A DNA stretch of 64,000 nucleotides, from positions 3,781,001-3,845,000 of the forward strand of contig NZ_CP024307.1 of NCBI RefSeq assembly GCF_002944405.1, in the 5' to 3' direction. Origin of the DNA: Sinorhizobium fredii. Lineage in GTDB: Bacteria; Pseudomonadota; Alphaproteobacteria; Rhizobiales; Rhizobiaceae. The notes under the pieces are model-generated. The model was not told where the DNA came from and searched no databases. It saw only the letters and a list, made by a program, of their open reading frames with translations. Shown one piece after another: positions 1 through 8,139 of this stretch. The position numbers were made by a program, and so were the translations under genes. The stretch's first letter is position 1. Every line of letters begins with the position of its first letter.

Positions 1-412
1 TGATGTCGAGAAACAGGCCGTCCTTTCCGTCGAGCGCGACCAGCGGCGTGTAGCGGTCGCACCAGTCGGCAAGCCCTTCCAGAAAGGCCTGGTCGGCCGC
101 CGGATCGGCGGCGATCACGTCGAGCGCCGGGCACATGGCGCGGGCCTCCGCCGCCCCCTGCCCGCGCTTCAGGCCGATCTTCTCGGCAAGCGTGTCGAGC
201 GCGACGAGGCGCATGGCATTGTCGATCTTGGCGGCGAAAACGACCGGCGGATGATCAGGACGCCCGCGCGAAAGCCAGGAGGCGCCCCAGCGGCTGCGCG
301 CGAGGCGGTCGGCCGGCAGGTGAGGAAAGTGGATCGACAGGATTCTCTGGCTGTCCGTTGGCCTGAAGAGCGGCGCTCCGGCGTTCGTCGAGGGGGTAGA
401 AGCGGCGGTCAT
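1..412 (-). CDS. imuB: ImuB, DNA polymerase Y-family-like protein (N-terminal part, runs off window)
   Basis: This frame is open from an ATG at 412 to the window edge, giving 137 residues of the N-terminus. The segment ILSIHFPHLPADRL at about residues 24-37 is the usual start of ImuB, the catalytically inactive Y-family polymerase relative that works with ImuA and DnaE2 in error-prone lesion bypass. It lies directly downstream of imuA and overlaps it by 158 nt in another frame. No start codon lies between the conserved N-terminus and the ATG, so the overlap appears real. Expression should follow imuA and its LexA box. The rest of the gene, and probably dnaE2, lie outside the window. Confidence 0.85.
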   Translation of the reverse strand, partial: MTAASTPSTNAGAPLFRPTDSQRILSIHFPHLPADRLARSRWGASWLSRGRPDHPPVVFAAKIDNAMRLVALDTLAEKIGLKRGQGAAEARAMCPALDVIAADPAADQAFLEGLADWCDRYTPLVALDGKDGLFLDI

Positions 413-1208
413 GGGCGTTCCATTCCAGAAAGATGTCGGCAGCGGCATAAGCCCTGCTTTTTTCGACAAGGAGGTGAAAGGCGGGATGGTCGATGCTGCC
501 GCAAAGCACCGAGCCATCGGGGAGAGGACGTTCGCCGGCCGGCGCCGGCTTGATCTGGAAGCGGAAAAAGGCGCTGCTCGCCTCCTCCTTGCCCGCCTGG
601 CGGAAGAGAAGCAGAGGCACATGACCCGCCCGGGCCCGGACATTGAGGCGCCGGCTCTCGCTCAAGGTGAGACAGGCGGGATTGCCGCGGATTTCCAGAA
701 CGACCGCGGCGAAGACCGGCACCGAAAGCGCCGTCTCGGCGACCCAGAGCGCATCCTTGACGGTGCGCGCCGCGACGAAGAGGAAGCGCTCCGGATCGAG
801 CCCATAGGACTTGAGGCCGGGCGCATAGAGTTGCCCCGCCTCGCGGCAAGCGAGCGCCTGGCTGATCCAGAGCACCGGAGCGAGATGGCCTTTCTCCCTC
901 CTCTCCTGCTGGTAGAGCACCGCAAGCGCCGCCACGAAGCCGGCGGCCGCGCCCGCATCGCGGGTTTCGGCATTGCGGATTTCCATCATCCCTTCGAGCG
1001 GCAGCCCGCCCTTGAGGAGACCGTCGAGCGGCCCGATCCCGAGCGGCAGCACCTTGCGATGCAAGGTCCCTTCACTGCCGCGCCGAAAGCCGGCGGCATC
1101 GGCCGTCTTGGCGGTCCGCACGATTCCAGGCAAGCTGCAATTTTCAATCCGTGCTATGGTGTCACGAAGGGAAAGTATGGTTTGCCGTTGCACGGCGTTC
1201 TCGGCCAT
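255..1208 (-). CDS. imuA: ImuA, SOS mutagenesis RecA-like protein
   Basis: The 317-residue product resembles ImuA, the RecA/SulA-like accessory protein of the ImuA-ImuB-DnaE2 mutasome, which helps replicate across damaged DNA. Family-like features are the N-terminal LRDTIARIE segment and the GIGPLDGLLKGGLPLEGMME stretch near residue 60, in the place of a RecA-type nucleotide-binding start; a full Walker A is not obvious. I chose the ATG at 1208, with GGGAG about nine bases upstream, over a TTG at 1217. A LexA-type box lies 22 bases upstream, so DNA damage should induce the gene. It overlaps imuB at its 3' end. Confidence 0.85.
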   Translation of the reverse strand: MAENAVQRQTILSLRDTIARIENCSLPGIVRTAKTADAAGFRRGSEGTLHRKVLPLGIGPLDGLLKGGLPLEGMMEIRNAETRDAGAAAGFVAALAVLYQQERREKGHLAPVLWISQALACREAGQLYAPGLKSYGLDPERFLFVAARTVKDALWVAETALSVPVFAAVVLEIRGNPACLTLSESRRLNVRARAGHVPLLLFRQAGKEEASSAFFRFQIKPAPAGERPLPDGSVLCGSIDHPAFHLLVEKSRAYAAADIFLEWNAHDRRFYPLDERRSAALQANGQPENPVDPLSSPAGRPPRAQPLGRLLAFARAS

Positions 1209-1229
1209 GACGGTCAACTCCCATCAAAT

Positions 1230-1244
1230 GTTCATGTTATGTTC
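1230..1244. promoter_or_regulatory. Alphaproteobacterial LexA (SOS) box upstream of imuA
   Basis: The sequence GTTCATGTTATGTTC is an exact match to the alphaproteobacterial SOS consensus GTTC-N7-GTTC. It starts 22 bases upstream of the imuA start, where LexA would block the promoter. The role is inferred from the consensus and the target gene. Confidence 0.8.
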
Positions 1245-1376
1245 TTATGGATTCCAGAGCTGGCAGGAAGAGTCAACAGCAAAGAATAAGAATTTATTCC
1301 TCAGCCTCGCCTGAACAGAATTCAACACTCGAAAAACAAACGGGAAATCGCTATATGAGGGCAACAAGGAGTGCCT

Positions 1377-1811
1377 ATGGCCCGCATTGACCAGACCGAT
1401 GATTGGCGGGAACGCCACGCACCGACGCTTACCACATTCGAACAGCTTGCTTTTGAAGCCTATAGCCACCTACCGGACGAATTCCGCAAGCTGACGACGG
1501 ACCTCATCATCGAAGTTGCCGATTTCCCCAGCGACGACGTCTTCGAAGACATGGCGCTCGAGACGCCTTTCGACCTGCTCGGCCTCTTCGAAGGCCGCGG
1601 CATCGGCGAACGCTTCACCATGGAGACCGGCCAGTTTCCCAACCGCATCACCCTCTACCGCCGCCCGATCCTCGACTACTGGGCGGAAAACGAGGAAACA
1701 CTCGGCGATATCATCACCCATGTGCTGATTCACGAGATCGGCCACCATTTCGGTCTTTCCGACGACGACATGGAGCGGATCGAGGCGAGCGTCGAGCACG
1801 TCGGCGGTTAG
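1377..1811 (+). CDS. Zincin-like metallopeptidase family protein
   Basis: The 144-residue protein belongs to the small zincin-like metallopeptidase family (PF06262 type). The zinc-binding HExxH is in HEIGHHFGLSDDD near the C-terminus, with a downstream Asp as likely third ligand. No signal peptide is seen, so it is probably cytoplasmic; its substrate is unknown. The ATG at 1377 is preceded by AAGGAG at 1366-1371 with a five-base spacer, which decides against a GTG at 1371 that overlaps this site. It stands alone, followed by a RIME-like repeat. Confidence 0.85.
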   Translation: MARIDQTDDWRERHAPTLTTFEQLAFEAYSHLPDEFRKLTTDLIIEVADFPSDDVFEDMALETPFDLLGLFEGRGIGERFTMETGQFPNRITLYRRPILDYWAENEETLGDIITHVLIHEIGHHFGLSDDDMERIEASVEHVGG

Positions 1812-1834
1812 GGCACAAACGACCTTCCATCGAT

Positions 1835-1909
1835 TTGCCCCTCATCCGCCTGCCGGCACCTTCGCCCCGCTCGCGGGGAGAAGGTCGCGGCAGCGGGATG
1901 AGGGGGCAA
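1835..1909. repeat. RIME-like palindromic intergenic repeat
   Basis: The 75-base segment begins TTGCCCCTCATCC and ends GGATGAGGGGGCAA, forming a long imperfect inverted repeat with an inner CCCCGCTCGCGGGG hairpin. Related copies occur at 9251, 31337, 43521, 44404 and 51384. The layout matches the rhizobial RIME1 class of mosaic elements. It lies between two convergent genes. Confidence 0.8.
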
Positions 1910-1920
1910 GCAACCGTCGC

Positions 1921-2109
1921 CTAATCTTCGATCTTGCGCGCTTCCGAGACAAGCATGATCGGCACGCCGTCGCGGATCGGATAGGCGAGGCGGGCCTTTT
2001 CCGAGACCAGCTCGTGGGCCTCGGCATCGTAGCTAAGCCGCCCCTTTGTCAGCGGACAGACGAGCAATTCGAGAAGTTTCGGATCGACCCTGCTGGCGTT
2101 TGCGTCCAT
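1921..2109 (-). CDS. Trm112 family protein
   Basis: The 62-residue protein matches the bacterial Trm112/YcaR family: [14 protein letters not shown] at the N-terminus and [11 protein letters not shown] near the C-terminus. Eukaryotic and archaeal Trm112 proteins activate methyltransferases; the bacterial role is not settled. Only one cysteine of the usual N-terminal pair is present (LVCPLTKG), so zinc binding is doubtful. It is the last gene of a minus-strand group with a LON-domain protein and a thioredoxin-TPR protein, ten bases after the former. Confidence 0.85.
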   Translation of the reverse strand: MDANASRVDPKLLELLVCPLTKGRLSYDAEAHELVSEKARLAYPIRDGVPIMLVSEARKIED

Positions 2110-2119
2110 GGCTTCGTCT

Positions 2120-2800
2120 TCACTGCAGAATGTTGTCGAGATCGCCGAAATTGCGGGCGAGCACGATCTCGGTAATCGCGATCAGCGTTTCGGCGCGCGT
2201 CTTGAGATCCGGCGCTTCGAGCAGCGCCTGCTTCTCCGCCGGCCCATAGGGCGACATCATCGCCATCGAATTGACGAGCGTACGGTTGCTCGCCCGTTCG
2301 ACGCTTTCCCAGTCCGCCTCCAGCTTGTTGGCGTCGAGATAGGCGCGAAAGGCGGCAAGCAGCGCCTCGCGATCGACGAGGGCCTCGTCGTCCGGCCCTT
2401 CGAGATCGGCCGCGAAGGGGCCGATGCGGAAGCGGCGATAGCCGCGCACGCCGGAAATTTCGGCAAACAGCCTGTAGCGGCAGACGCCGGTGAGCGAGGT
2501 GATGTAGCGGCCGTCGCCGGTTTCGGCGAAGGAGGTGATGCGGCCGATGCAGCCGACCTGGCAGAGTGCCGGCACCGGCGAGGAATCGATGTCGCTGCGG
2601 CCTTCGGCAAAGGAGGGCTGGACGATGCCGATCAGCCGGTCACCGGAGAGCGCGTCATCGAACATTGCGAGGTAGCGGGGTTCAAAGATGTTGAGAGGAA
2701 GCTGGGCACCCGGAAGCAGCAGCGCGCCCGTCAGGGGGAAGACCGGAATGATCTCCGGCAGATCCTTCGGACTGAGATAACGCGCATTTCCGACATGCAT
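2120..2800 (-). CDS. LON substrate-binding domain protein (no protease domain)
   Basis: The 226-residue protein carries only the LON N-terminal substrate-recognition domain: [20 protein letters not shown] at about residues 17-36, [16 protein letters not shown] next, then [15 protein letters not shown]. It lacks the AAA+ and serine-lysine protease domains of Lon, so it may bind misfolded proteins or act as an adaptor; this is inference. It lies between a thioredoxin-TPR gene upstream and a Trm112 gene downstream on the same strand, an arrangement typical of Rhizobiales. Confidence 0.85.
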   Translation of the reverse strand: MHVGNARYLSPKDLPEIIPVFPLTGALLLPGAQLPLNIFEPRYLAMFDDALSGDRLIGIVQPSFAEGRSDIDSSPVPALCQVGCIGRITSFAETGDGRYITSLTGVCRYRLFAEISGVRGYRRFRIGPFAADLEGPDDEALVDREALLAAFRAYLDANKLEADWESVERASNRTLVNSMAMMSPYGPAEKQALLEAPDLKTRAETLIAITEIVLARNFGDLDNILQ

Positions 2801-2945
2801 TTCCGATTGCCCCTGAAGATCGCGGCGTCCCCCATTTCATAAACGCGGGCCGCACGCTCAAGAAATGGTGCATCCCTCGAAAATCTCAAGGCAAAAGCTG
2901 CGATCGGAGACGCAAAAAACGGCTCGGCTGCCGGCTGTCTTCCGA

Positions 2946-3923
2946 TCAGGAGAAGAGAAGAGAAGACAGCTTGCGCCGGGCGGCAATCGTCGTCGGATCC
3001 TTCGGTCCCCACACTTCGAAGAAGGACAGGAGCTCGCGCCGGGCGGCGTCGTCCTCGAAGCTGCGGTCGCGCTTCATGATCGTCAGGAGATGCTCGGCGG
3101 CGCCGGTCCTGTCGCCCTCGACATTGCGGATCTTGGCAAGCTTCAGCCGTGCCGCGTGGTCGTCCGGGTTGTGTGCCAGTTGCTGCTCGAGAGCCACCGG
3201 ATCGCCGAGCTTGCGAGCCTCCTCGATCTGATCGAGCTTCTTCGAAACGGCACCGATTGCCGCGGCTTTCGCCGGTTCTTCCGGCAGTTGCGAGAGCGCC
3301 TGGCGCGCCTCGGCAAGCTGGCCGAGCGCGATCATGCATTCGACCATGCCGGCGATCGCCTCGGTGTTTTCCGGCTCCGCCTGCAGCACGGCGCCGTAGA
3401 GGCCGGCGGCGTTCTGGGCATCGCCGGCTTCGAAAAGCGCCTTGGCGTCGGCAAGCACGGCCTCGACCTCTGCCTTGGAATCGTCGACGGCCGGGCCGGC
3501 GATACGGTCGATGAACTGCTTGATCTGGCTCTCGGGGATAGCGCCCATGAAGCCGTCGACGGGACGCCCGCCGACAAAAGCGATGACCGCCGGGATCGAC
3601 TGGATGCCGAGCTGTCCGGCGATCGACGGATGGTCGTCGATGTTCATCTTGACGAGCTTGACGCGGCCGGCGGCTTCCTTGACCACCTTCTCGATGACCG
3701 GCGTCAGCTGTTTGCAGGGGCCGCACCAGGGTGCCCAGAAATCGACCAGCACCGGCTGCTGGCGCGAGGCCTCGAGCACGTCGCGGGCGAAGGCGGCGGT
3801 GGTCGTCTCCTTGATCAGGTCGCCGGCGACCGCGGCATTCGGTGCCGGCTGCCCGCCGAACGAGGCCGAGGCCGTCATCTGGTTGCCGAAGGAACCTGCA
3901 TAGGGATTGTCGCTACCGCCCAT
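2946..3923 (-). CDS. Thioredoxin-TPR protein, YbbN/CnoX family
   Basis: The 325-residue protein has an N-terminal thioredoxin domain and a C-terminal tetratricopeptide region. The active site reads FWAPWCGPCKQLTP at about residue 75 with both cysteines of the CxxC motif; in E. coli YbbN (CnoX) the motif is SxxC. About 60 residues precede the fold. The TPR part contains LGDPVALEQQLAHNPDD. The family acts as a holdase and redox chaperone. I chose the ATG at 3923, preceded by GAGGAGAG, over an ATG 51 bases upstream without such a site. It heads a minus-strand group with the LON-domain and Trm112 genes. Confidence 0.85.
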   Translation of the reverse strand: MGGSDNPYAGSFGNQMTASASFGGQPAPNAAVAGDLIKETTTAAFARDVLEASRQQPVLVDFWAPWCGPCKQLTPVIEKVVKEAAGRVKLVKMNIDDHPSIAGQLGIQSIPAVIAFVGGRPVDGFMGAIPESQIKQFIDRIAGPAVDDSKAEVEAVLADAKALFEAGDAQNAAGLYGAVLQAEPENTEAIAGMVECMIALGQLAEARQALSQLPEEPAKAAAIGAVSKKLDQIEEARKLGDPVALEQQLAHNPDDHAARLKLAKIRNVEGDRTGAAEHLLTIMKRDRSFEDDAARRELLSFFEVWGPKDPTTIAARRKLSSLLFS

Positions 3924-3984
3924 TCTTCTCTCTCCTCGCGGGCTTGCCGCCCGACTTGATGCTTTCCGCACCAAAGATCGTATG

Positions 3985-4497
3985 TCAGGCCGTCACTTTC
4001 AAGACAAGCGGCTCGTGTCCGGTCGCCTCCATGAAGCGCAGCATATCGGTGGCGGCGATCGAGGTCGTCTGGTCGTTCGAGAGCGGGTGGCAGTTGATCG
4101 TGTCGAATTCCATCAGCCCCTCGTCGAGAATGATCTTCACCTTGCCCGAGGTGTCGTTGATCGCGCCGAAGGCGGTCACGGCGCCGGGGATCACGCCCAG
4201 ATATTCCATCAGCTTCTCCGGCTTGCCGAAGGAGACCTTGCTGGCCGCGCCGATGGTCTGATGAATGGTCTTCAGGTCCACCGTCGCATTCTCCTCGACG
4301 GTCAGCAGGAAATAATTGTCCTTTTTGTCCTTCAGGAACAGGTTTTTTGTATGTCCGCCGGGAATTTCATCGCGCAGCGCCACCGATTCGGCGACGGTAA
4401 AGACCGGCTGATGCTGCTTCGTCCTGTGCTCGATACCGAGTTCGTCGAGAAAGCGGAATAGGTCTTCCGCGGATTTCGGCTGTGCCTCGCTCATCAT
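3985..4497 (-). CDS. YbaK/ProX-type prolyl-tRNA editing protein
   Basis: The 170-residue protein is a freestanding editing domain of the YbaK/PrdX family, which hydrolyses mischarged tRNA such as Ala-tRNA(Pro). Supporting segments are GGHTKNLFLKDKKDNYFLL with the conserved KNLFL core, ATVDLKTI, and the C-terminal NCHPLSNDQTTSIA. The length fits the family. AAGGA lies a few bases before two consecutive ATG codons; I use the first. It is followed by the thioredoxin-TPR gene on the same strand. Confidence 0.87.
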   Translation of the reverse strand: MMSEAQPKSAEDLFRFLDELGIEHRTKQHQPVFTVAESVALRDEIPGGHTKNLFLKDKKDNYFLLTVEENATVDLKTIHQTIGAASKVSFGKPEKLMEYLGVIPGAVTAFGAINDTSGKVKIILDEGLMEFDTINCHPLSNDQTTSIAATDMLRFMEATGHEPLVLKVTA

Positions 4498-4649
4498 CTT
4501 GATCCTTCCGACGGCTTTAGATTTTGTCCTGCTTTACGAGGAAGGGCCGGCTTACGCAATCTCAAGGGCGGCCAACGGCGGGGGATCGCGGCATGGCGGC
4601 CTTTTGGGATTAGCCCGAAAAAATTCTTGCCTTCCGCGCCATTTCCCTG

Positions 4650-4679
4650 TTGCATTTGAAAAATCGATAGGCCATATAG
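4650..4679 (+). promoter_or_regulatory. Possible promoter of tRNA-Gly
   Basis: TTGCAT is followed about 18 bases later by ATATAG, roughly 67 bases upstream of the tRNA. It is a plausible housekeeping promoter by spacing only. Confidence 0.35.
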
Positions 4680-4746
4680 CGCCGGTCGCCGCAAGACGGG
4701 GCGGCAACCCACGGTCCACAGACTACCCCGGACCTGGGTCTGATGA

Positions 4747-4821
4747 GCGGGTGTAGCTCAGGGGTAGAGCACAACCTTGCCAAGGTTGGGGTCGAGGGTT
4801 CGAATCCCTTCGCCCGCTCCA
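4747..4821 (+). tRNA. tRNA-Gly (anticodon GCC)
   Basis: The 75-base gene folds as a standard tRNA. Acceptor stem GCGGGTG pairs with CGCCCGC, the D arm is GCTC/GAGC, the anticodon arm CAACC-TTGCCAA-GGTTG carries GCC, and the T arm is GAGGG-TTCGAAT-CCCTT. The CCA end is encoded. An AT-richer, decayed toxin-antitoxin islet follows within 150 bases, as often seen at tRNA 3' ends that serve as integration sites. Confidence 0.97.
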
Positions 4822-4971
4822 GTTTTCTCAAAGATTATCAGCAGCTTTCTAGCAGCTTTTGCCTGTCTAAAACGCGTCCTAACAAGCTCACTGTCAGCGC
4901 TCGCGAGCACTTGCTTAAAGTTGTTGACAGGAATCTCGTTTATTGAATCTATGGGCGTAGGAGATTTCGGG

Positions 4972-5426
4972 ATGAGCTACCTGATAGGAGTGGGACTATA
5001 CACGCCTGCGGAAGCAGGACGCCTCCTTCACGTGCCCGCGTCGAAAATCTCTCGATGGCTGCGCGGACACTCCGCCAGGGTTCTACGTACGCACCGCTCT
5101 GGGCTCCGGCAATCAATCTTGGTGATGATCGGTTGGTGCTCGACTTCAGAGACCTGATGGAAATCAGAGTTGCAGACGCGTTCATTCGAGCAGGTATTTC
5201 AGCAATAAAGGTGCGCGCTGCAATTCAGATTGCCCGTGAGGAGCTCGGCCGCGACCACCCTCTTTCTACCGACCGATTTCGGACTGATGGACGTAAGATA
5301 TTCTTGCACGTCATCGAGACCGACCCCGACGGCCAGGAACGAGAACGCCTGCTGAACATGGCCTTTGACGTGCCCGAATCATCGGTGCGCCGCGCCGTGG
5401 AATTTGAAGGTTCTCTCAGTCAGCGG
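4972..5426 (+). pseudogene. Decayed DUF433/HTH antitoxin (VapB45-like), frameshifted and shortened
   Basis: The ATG at 4972 has AGGAGA seven bases upstream and opens GVGLYTPAEAGRLL followed by KISRWLRGH, the N-terminal HTH of DUF433-type antitoxins. The matching continuation (APLWAPAINLGDDRLVLDF, then FRDLMEIRVADAFI) is in another frame, so about one base has been lost near 5066-5085. Unrepaired, translation stops at 5157 after 61 residues. Later the frame jumps from GRKIFLHVIE to VPESSVRRAVEFE, leaving out the roughly 80 residues that separate these parts in intact relatives. Both lesions suggest a dead gene. The last segment runs directly in frame into the toxin. Confidence 0.7.
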
Positions 5427-5822
5427 ATGGTGAAGGTTCTGTTCGACAACTGCACCTCGCCAGTTCTCGCCTCAACATTACATGGTTTCATAAGTCACTT
5501 TGGCCACTCGGCCCTGCACATCAAAGATCTCTCCGGCTTACCGCGCGGGCGAAATTCCACCGATTTGGAATGGATAGAATTTTTGCGCACCTCAGCGGAA
5601 TCGTGGATGTTCATCACCGGAGATACCCGAGTTCTCAGAAATTCGGCAGAACGAGCAGCACTACGCTCCGCTGGGTTACACGGCTTTGTCTTGGCGCCCG
5701 CCTATCAAAAATCGCCTATGCACATGGTGGCAGCGACAATCGTTTCCAGATGGCCTTGCCGCACCTTCGATGCACGAGTTCCGATCGGCAAACACACGAA
5801 GCTTCGCTCTCTCCCTCTTTGA
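5427..5822 (+). CDS. PIN-like toxin (VapC45/DUF5615-type), possibly orphaned
   Basis: The 131-residue product starts MVKVLFDNCTSP and keeps the PIN-like acidic positions: Asp in LFDN, Asp and Glu in STDLEWIEFL, and Asp in FITGDTRVL. Proteins of this kind are RNase toxins encoded just after a DUF433 antitoxin. No strong ribosome site precedes the ATG at 5427, and the frame is open upstream to 5055 through the antitoxin remnant, so it may be translated as a fusion if at all. The C-terminal tail after RWPCRTF looks longer than needed. With the antitoxin broken, the toxin is probably silent or weakened; that is inference. Confidence 0.6.
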   Translation: MVKVLFDNCTSPVLASTLHGFISHFGHSALHIKDLSGLPRGRNSTDLEWIEFLRTSAESWMFITGDTRVLRNSAERAALRSAGLHGFVLAPAYQKSPMHMVAATIVSRWPCRTFDARVPIGKHTKLRSLPL

Positions 5823-5855
5823 GCACCTTTAGATACTTCGCGCTATATATCCGTT

Positions 5856-6872
5856 TCAGCTCTTGGCGAAAACGTAGTCCGTCTCTTGCCGGAGCACCTC
5901 ACCCGGCCTCAGCACACCATTCGGAAAACCTCGGTGGTTCACCGCATCGGGCCAGACTTGCGTCTCGAGGCAGAAGCCGGCGAAGGGGCCGTAGCGGCGG
6001 CCTTCGAGGCCAGAGACCGGCACGTTCAGTTTGGATCCGGTGTAAAGCTGGACGCCGGGCTCGGTCGTCCGCACCTCCAGCGAGACGCCGGAATTGATGC
6101 TGCGCACCAGCGCCACCGAGCGCTTCCGCATGCGCTCCGGCGAGAGGCAGAAATTATGGTCATAGGCGATCCTGTCGCCTTGCATCTGGCGCTTGAGCGA
6201 GGTCATCTCGCGGAGGTCGAAGGCAGTGCCGGCGACGGGGCGGATTTCGCCGGTCGGGATCAGCCGCTCGTCCGTCGGCAGGTAATGGTCGGCGGCGATC
6301 ATGATGTCATGGCCGCGCGCGTCCTCGCCGCCGTCGAGATTGAAATAGCTGTGCTGGCAGACATTGGCGAGCGTCGGCGCGTCGGTCTCGGTTTCGTAGA
6401 GGACGTTCAGCGTGCCGCCCGGCTTCAGCGCATAGGTGCAGGTCACCGTGCAGTTGCCGGGATAGCCGGCGCGGCCATCGGGATCGGTGATCCGGAGCGT
6501 CACGCTGCCCTCCGCCCGGTCGAGGATCGTCCAGTTGCGCTTGCCGATATTGTCGCTGCCGCCGTGCAGATGTGTGACGCCCTTCTCGTTGAGCTCGAGT
6601 TGATAGGCCTTGCCGTCGAGCATGAAGCCCCCGTCGCCGATGCGGTTGGCGTTGCGCCCGGGCGTGGCGCCGAAATAGGAGGAGTGGGCCGGATAGCTTT
6701 GGAAATCCTCAAAGCCGAGCACGAGCGGCGCCTGATGGCCGTCAAGCCGCAGGTCCTGGATGACCGAGCCCCAGGTCAAAACCCTGGCGGTCAGCCCGCC
6801 GCCCGTGAGCGTCAGCCGATGCACCGGTTCGCCGGACGGCAGGTGGCCGAAGATTTCCGTGTCGGTGCTCAT
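5856..6872 (-). CDS. galM: Aldose 1-epimerase (galactose mutarotase family)
   Basis: The 338-residue enzyme interconverts alpha and beta anomers of aldoses. Family hallmarks are GATPGRNANRIGDG (substrate Arg/Asn region), LHGGSDNIGKRNW, ANVCQHSYFNLDG with the catalytic His, and PGVQLYTGSKLN; the last third carries GFCLETQVWPDAVN with the catalytic Glu. I chose the ATG at 6872 because GGGGAGA precedes it; an upstream in-frame start lacks one. It follows the VWA gene by 82 bases on the same strand and may be co-transcribed with it. Confidence 0.92.
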   Translation of the reverse strand: MSTDTEIFGHLPSGEPVHRLTLTGGGLTARVLTWGSVIQDLRLDGHQAPLVLGFEDFQSYPAHSSYFGATPGRNANRIGDGGFMLDGKAYQLELNEKGVTHLHGGSDNIGKRNWTILDRAEGSVTLRITDPDGRAGYPGNCTVTCTYALKPGGTLNVLYETETDAPTLANVCQHSYFNLDGGEDARGHDIMIAADHYLPTDERLIPTGEIRPVAGTAFDLREMTSLKRQMQGDRIAYDHNFCLSPERMRKRSVALVRSINSGVSLEVRTTEPGVQLYTGSKLNVPVSGLEGRRYGPFAGFCLETQVWPDAVNHRGFPNGVLRPGEVLRQETDYVFAKS

Positions 6873-6954
6873 CGTTTCTCCCCTCGCGACATCATCCAAG
6901 CGGGCGACAAACTGCGTCATTTCCGGCGGGGCGGCAACCGGAAAGTCACACTTT

Positions 6955-8139
6955 TCAACGCGACAATTCTTTGGTCGCCGCCTGCAGGCCGGCGAGCGTC
7001 AGCGGGAACATCCGCCCGTGAAAGAGCGCGCGGATCACGCCGATCGAATGGGTATGGCGCCAATGGCTCTCCGGCACCGGGTTGAGCCAGATCGACCGCG
7101 GGAAATGCGCCGTCAGGCGCTCGAGCCAGAGCGCCCCCGCTTCGTCGTTCCAGTGCTCGACCGAGCCGCCCGGATGGCTGATCTCGTAGGGGCTCATCGC
7201 GGCGTCGCCCACGAAGATGGCGCGGTAATCGCTGCCATAGGTGCGCAGGACCTCCGTGGTGCGGGTAATGTCGGCGCGGCGGCGGCGATTGTCCTTCCAC
7301 AGGCCCTCATAGACGCAATTGTGGAAGTAGAAATAGTCCATCTGGCGGAACTCGGCGCGGGCCGCCGAGAACAGCTCCTCGACGATGCGGATGTGGTCGT
7401 CCATCGATCCGCCGACGTCGAAGAACATCAGGAGCTTGACGGCATTGCGGCGCTCCGGCCGGGTGACCACGTCGAGATAGCCGTGCTCGGCGGTGGAACG
7501 GATCGTGCCGGAGAGGTCGAGTTCGTCGGCCGCCCCTTGGCGCACCCAGCGCCTGAGCCGCTTCAGCGCCACCTTGATGTTGCGGGTACCGAGCTCGACT
7601 GTGTCGTCGTAGTCCTTGAACTCGCGCCGGTCCCAGACCTTGACCGCACGCCGATGCCGCGAGCCTTCCTGGCCGATCCTGATACCTTCGGGATTGTAGC
7701 CATAGGCGCCGAAGGGCGAGGTGCCGGCCGTGCCGATCCATTTCGAGCCGCCCTGGTGACGGCCGGTCTGCTCGGCAAGCCGCTGGCGCAGCGTCTCCAT
7801 CAGCCTGTCGAAACCGCCGAGCGCCTCGACGAGCTTCTTCTCCTCCTCGGTCAGATATTTCTCGGCGAGCTTCTTCAGCCACTCCTCGGGGATCGCCACT
7901 TCGGCAACATTCTGCGACGGGGAAACCGCTTCGAGCCCGGCGAAGCAATGCCGGAACACCCGGTCGAAACGGTCGATGTAGCGCTCGTCCTTGATCAGCG
8001 CCGTGCGCGCCAGAAAATAGAAGGCCTCCACGTCGAAAGCGGCGATCCCCTTCTCCATTCCCTCGATCAGCGACAGAAACTCCCGAAGCGTCACCGGGAT
8101 CTTCTCTGCCTTCAGTTCAAGGAAGAAGGGAATGAACAT
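6955..8139 (-). CDS. VWA domain protein, CoxE-like
   Basis: The 394-residue protein is a CoxE-type von Willebrand A protein, usually paired with a MoxR ATPase in chaperone-like activation of metalloenzymes or complexes. The C-terminal VWA part contains LLMFFDVGGSMDDH, where the MIDAS motif DxSxS reads DVGGS, so its first Ser is replaced by Gly. A Gly-rich middle (TAGTSPFGAYGYN) also fits the family. The ATG overlaps the metAA stop as TGATG, indicating translational coupling; a GTG one codon earlier is possible. Its likely partner is the MoxR gene at 9836-10675. The target is unknown. Confidence 0.82.
   Translation of the reverse strand: MFIPFFLELKAEKIPVTLREFLSLIEGMEKGIAAFDVEAFYFLARTALIKDERYIDRFDRVFRHCFAGLEAVSPSQNVAEVAIPEEWLKKLAEKYLTEEEKKLVEALGGFDRLMETLRQRLAEQTGRHQGGSKWIGTAGTSPFGAYGYNPEGIRIGQEGSRHRRAVKVWDRREFKDYDDTVELGTRNIKVALKRLRRWVRQGAADELDLSGTIRSTAEHGYLDVVTRPERRNAVKLLMFFDVGGSMDDHIRIVEELFSAARAEFRQMDYFYFHNCVYEGLWKDNRRRRADITRTTEVLRTYGSDYRAIFVGDAAMSPYEISHPGGSVEHWNDEAGALWLERLTAHFPRSIWLNPVPESHWRHTHSIGVIRALFHGRMFPLTLAGLQAATKELSR

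Noticed and set aside
5055..5090. Programmed -1 frameshift in the antitoxin
   Set aside because: No slippery heptamer or downstream pseudoknot is evident at the junction, and the gene also lacks its middle part.
5823..5860. attR-like copy of the tRNA-Gly end
   Set aside because: I searched for the terminal bases of the tRNA after the toxin gene and found none.
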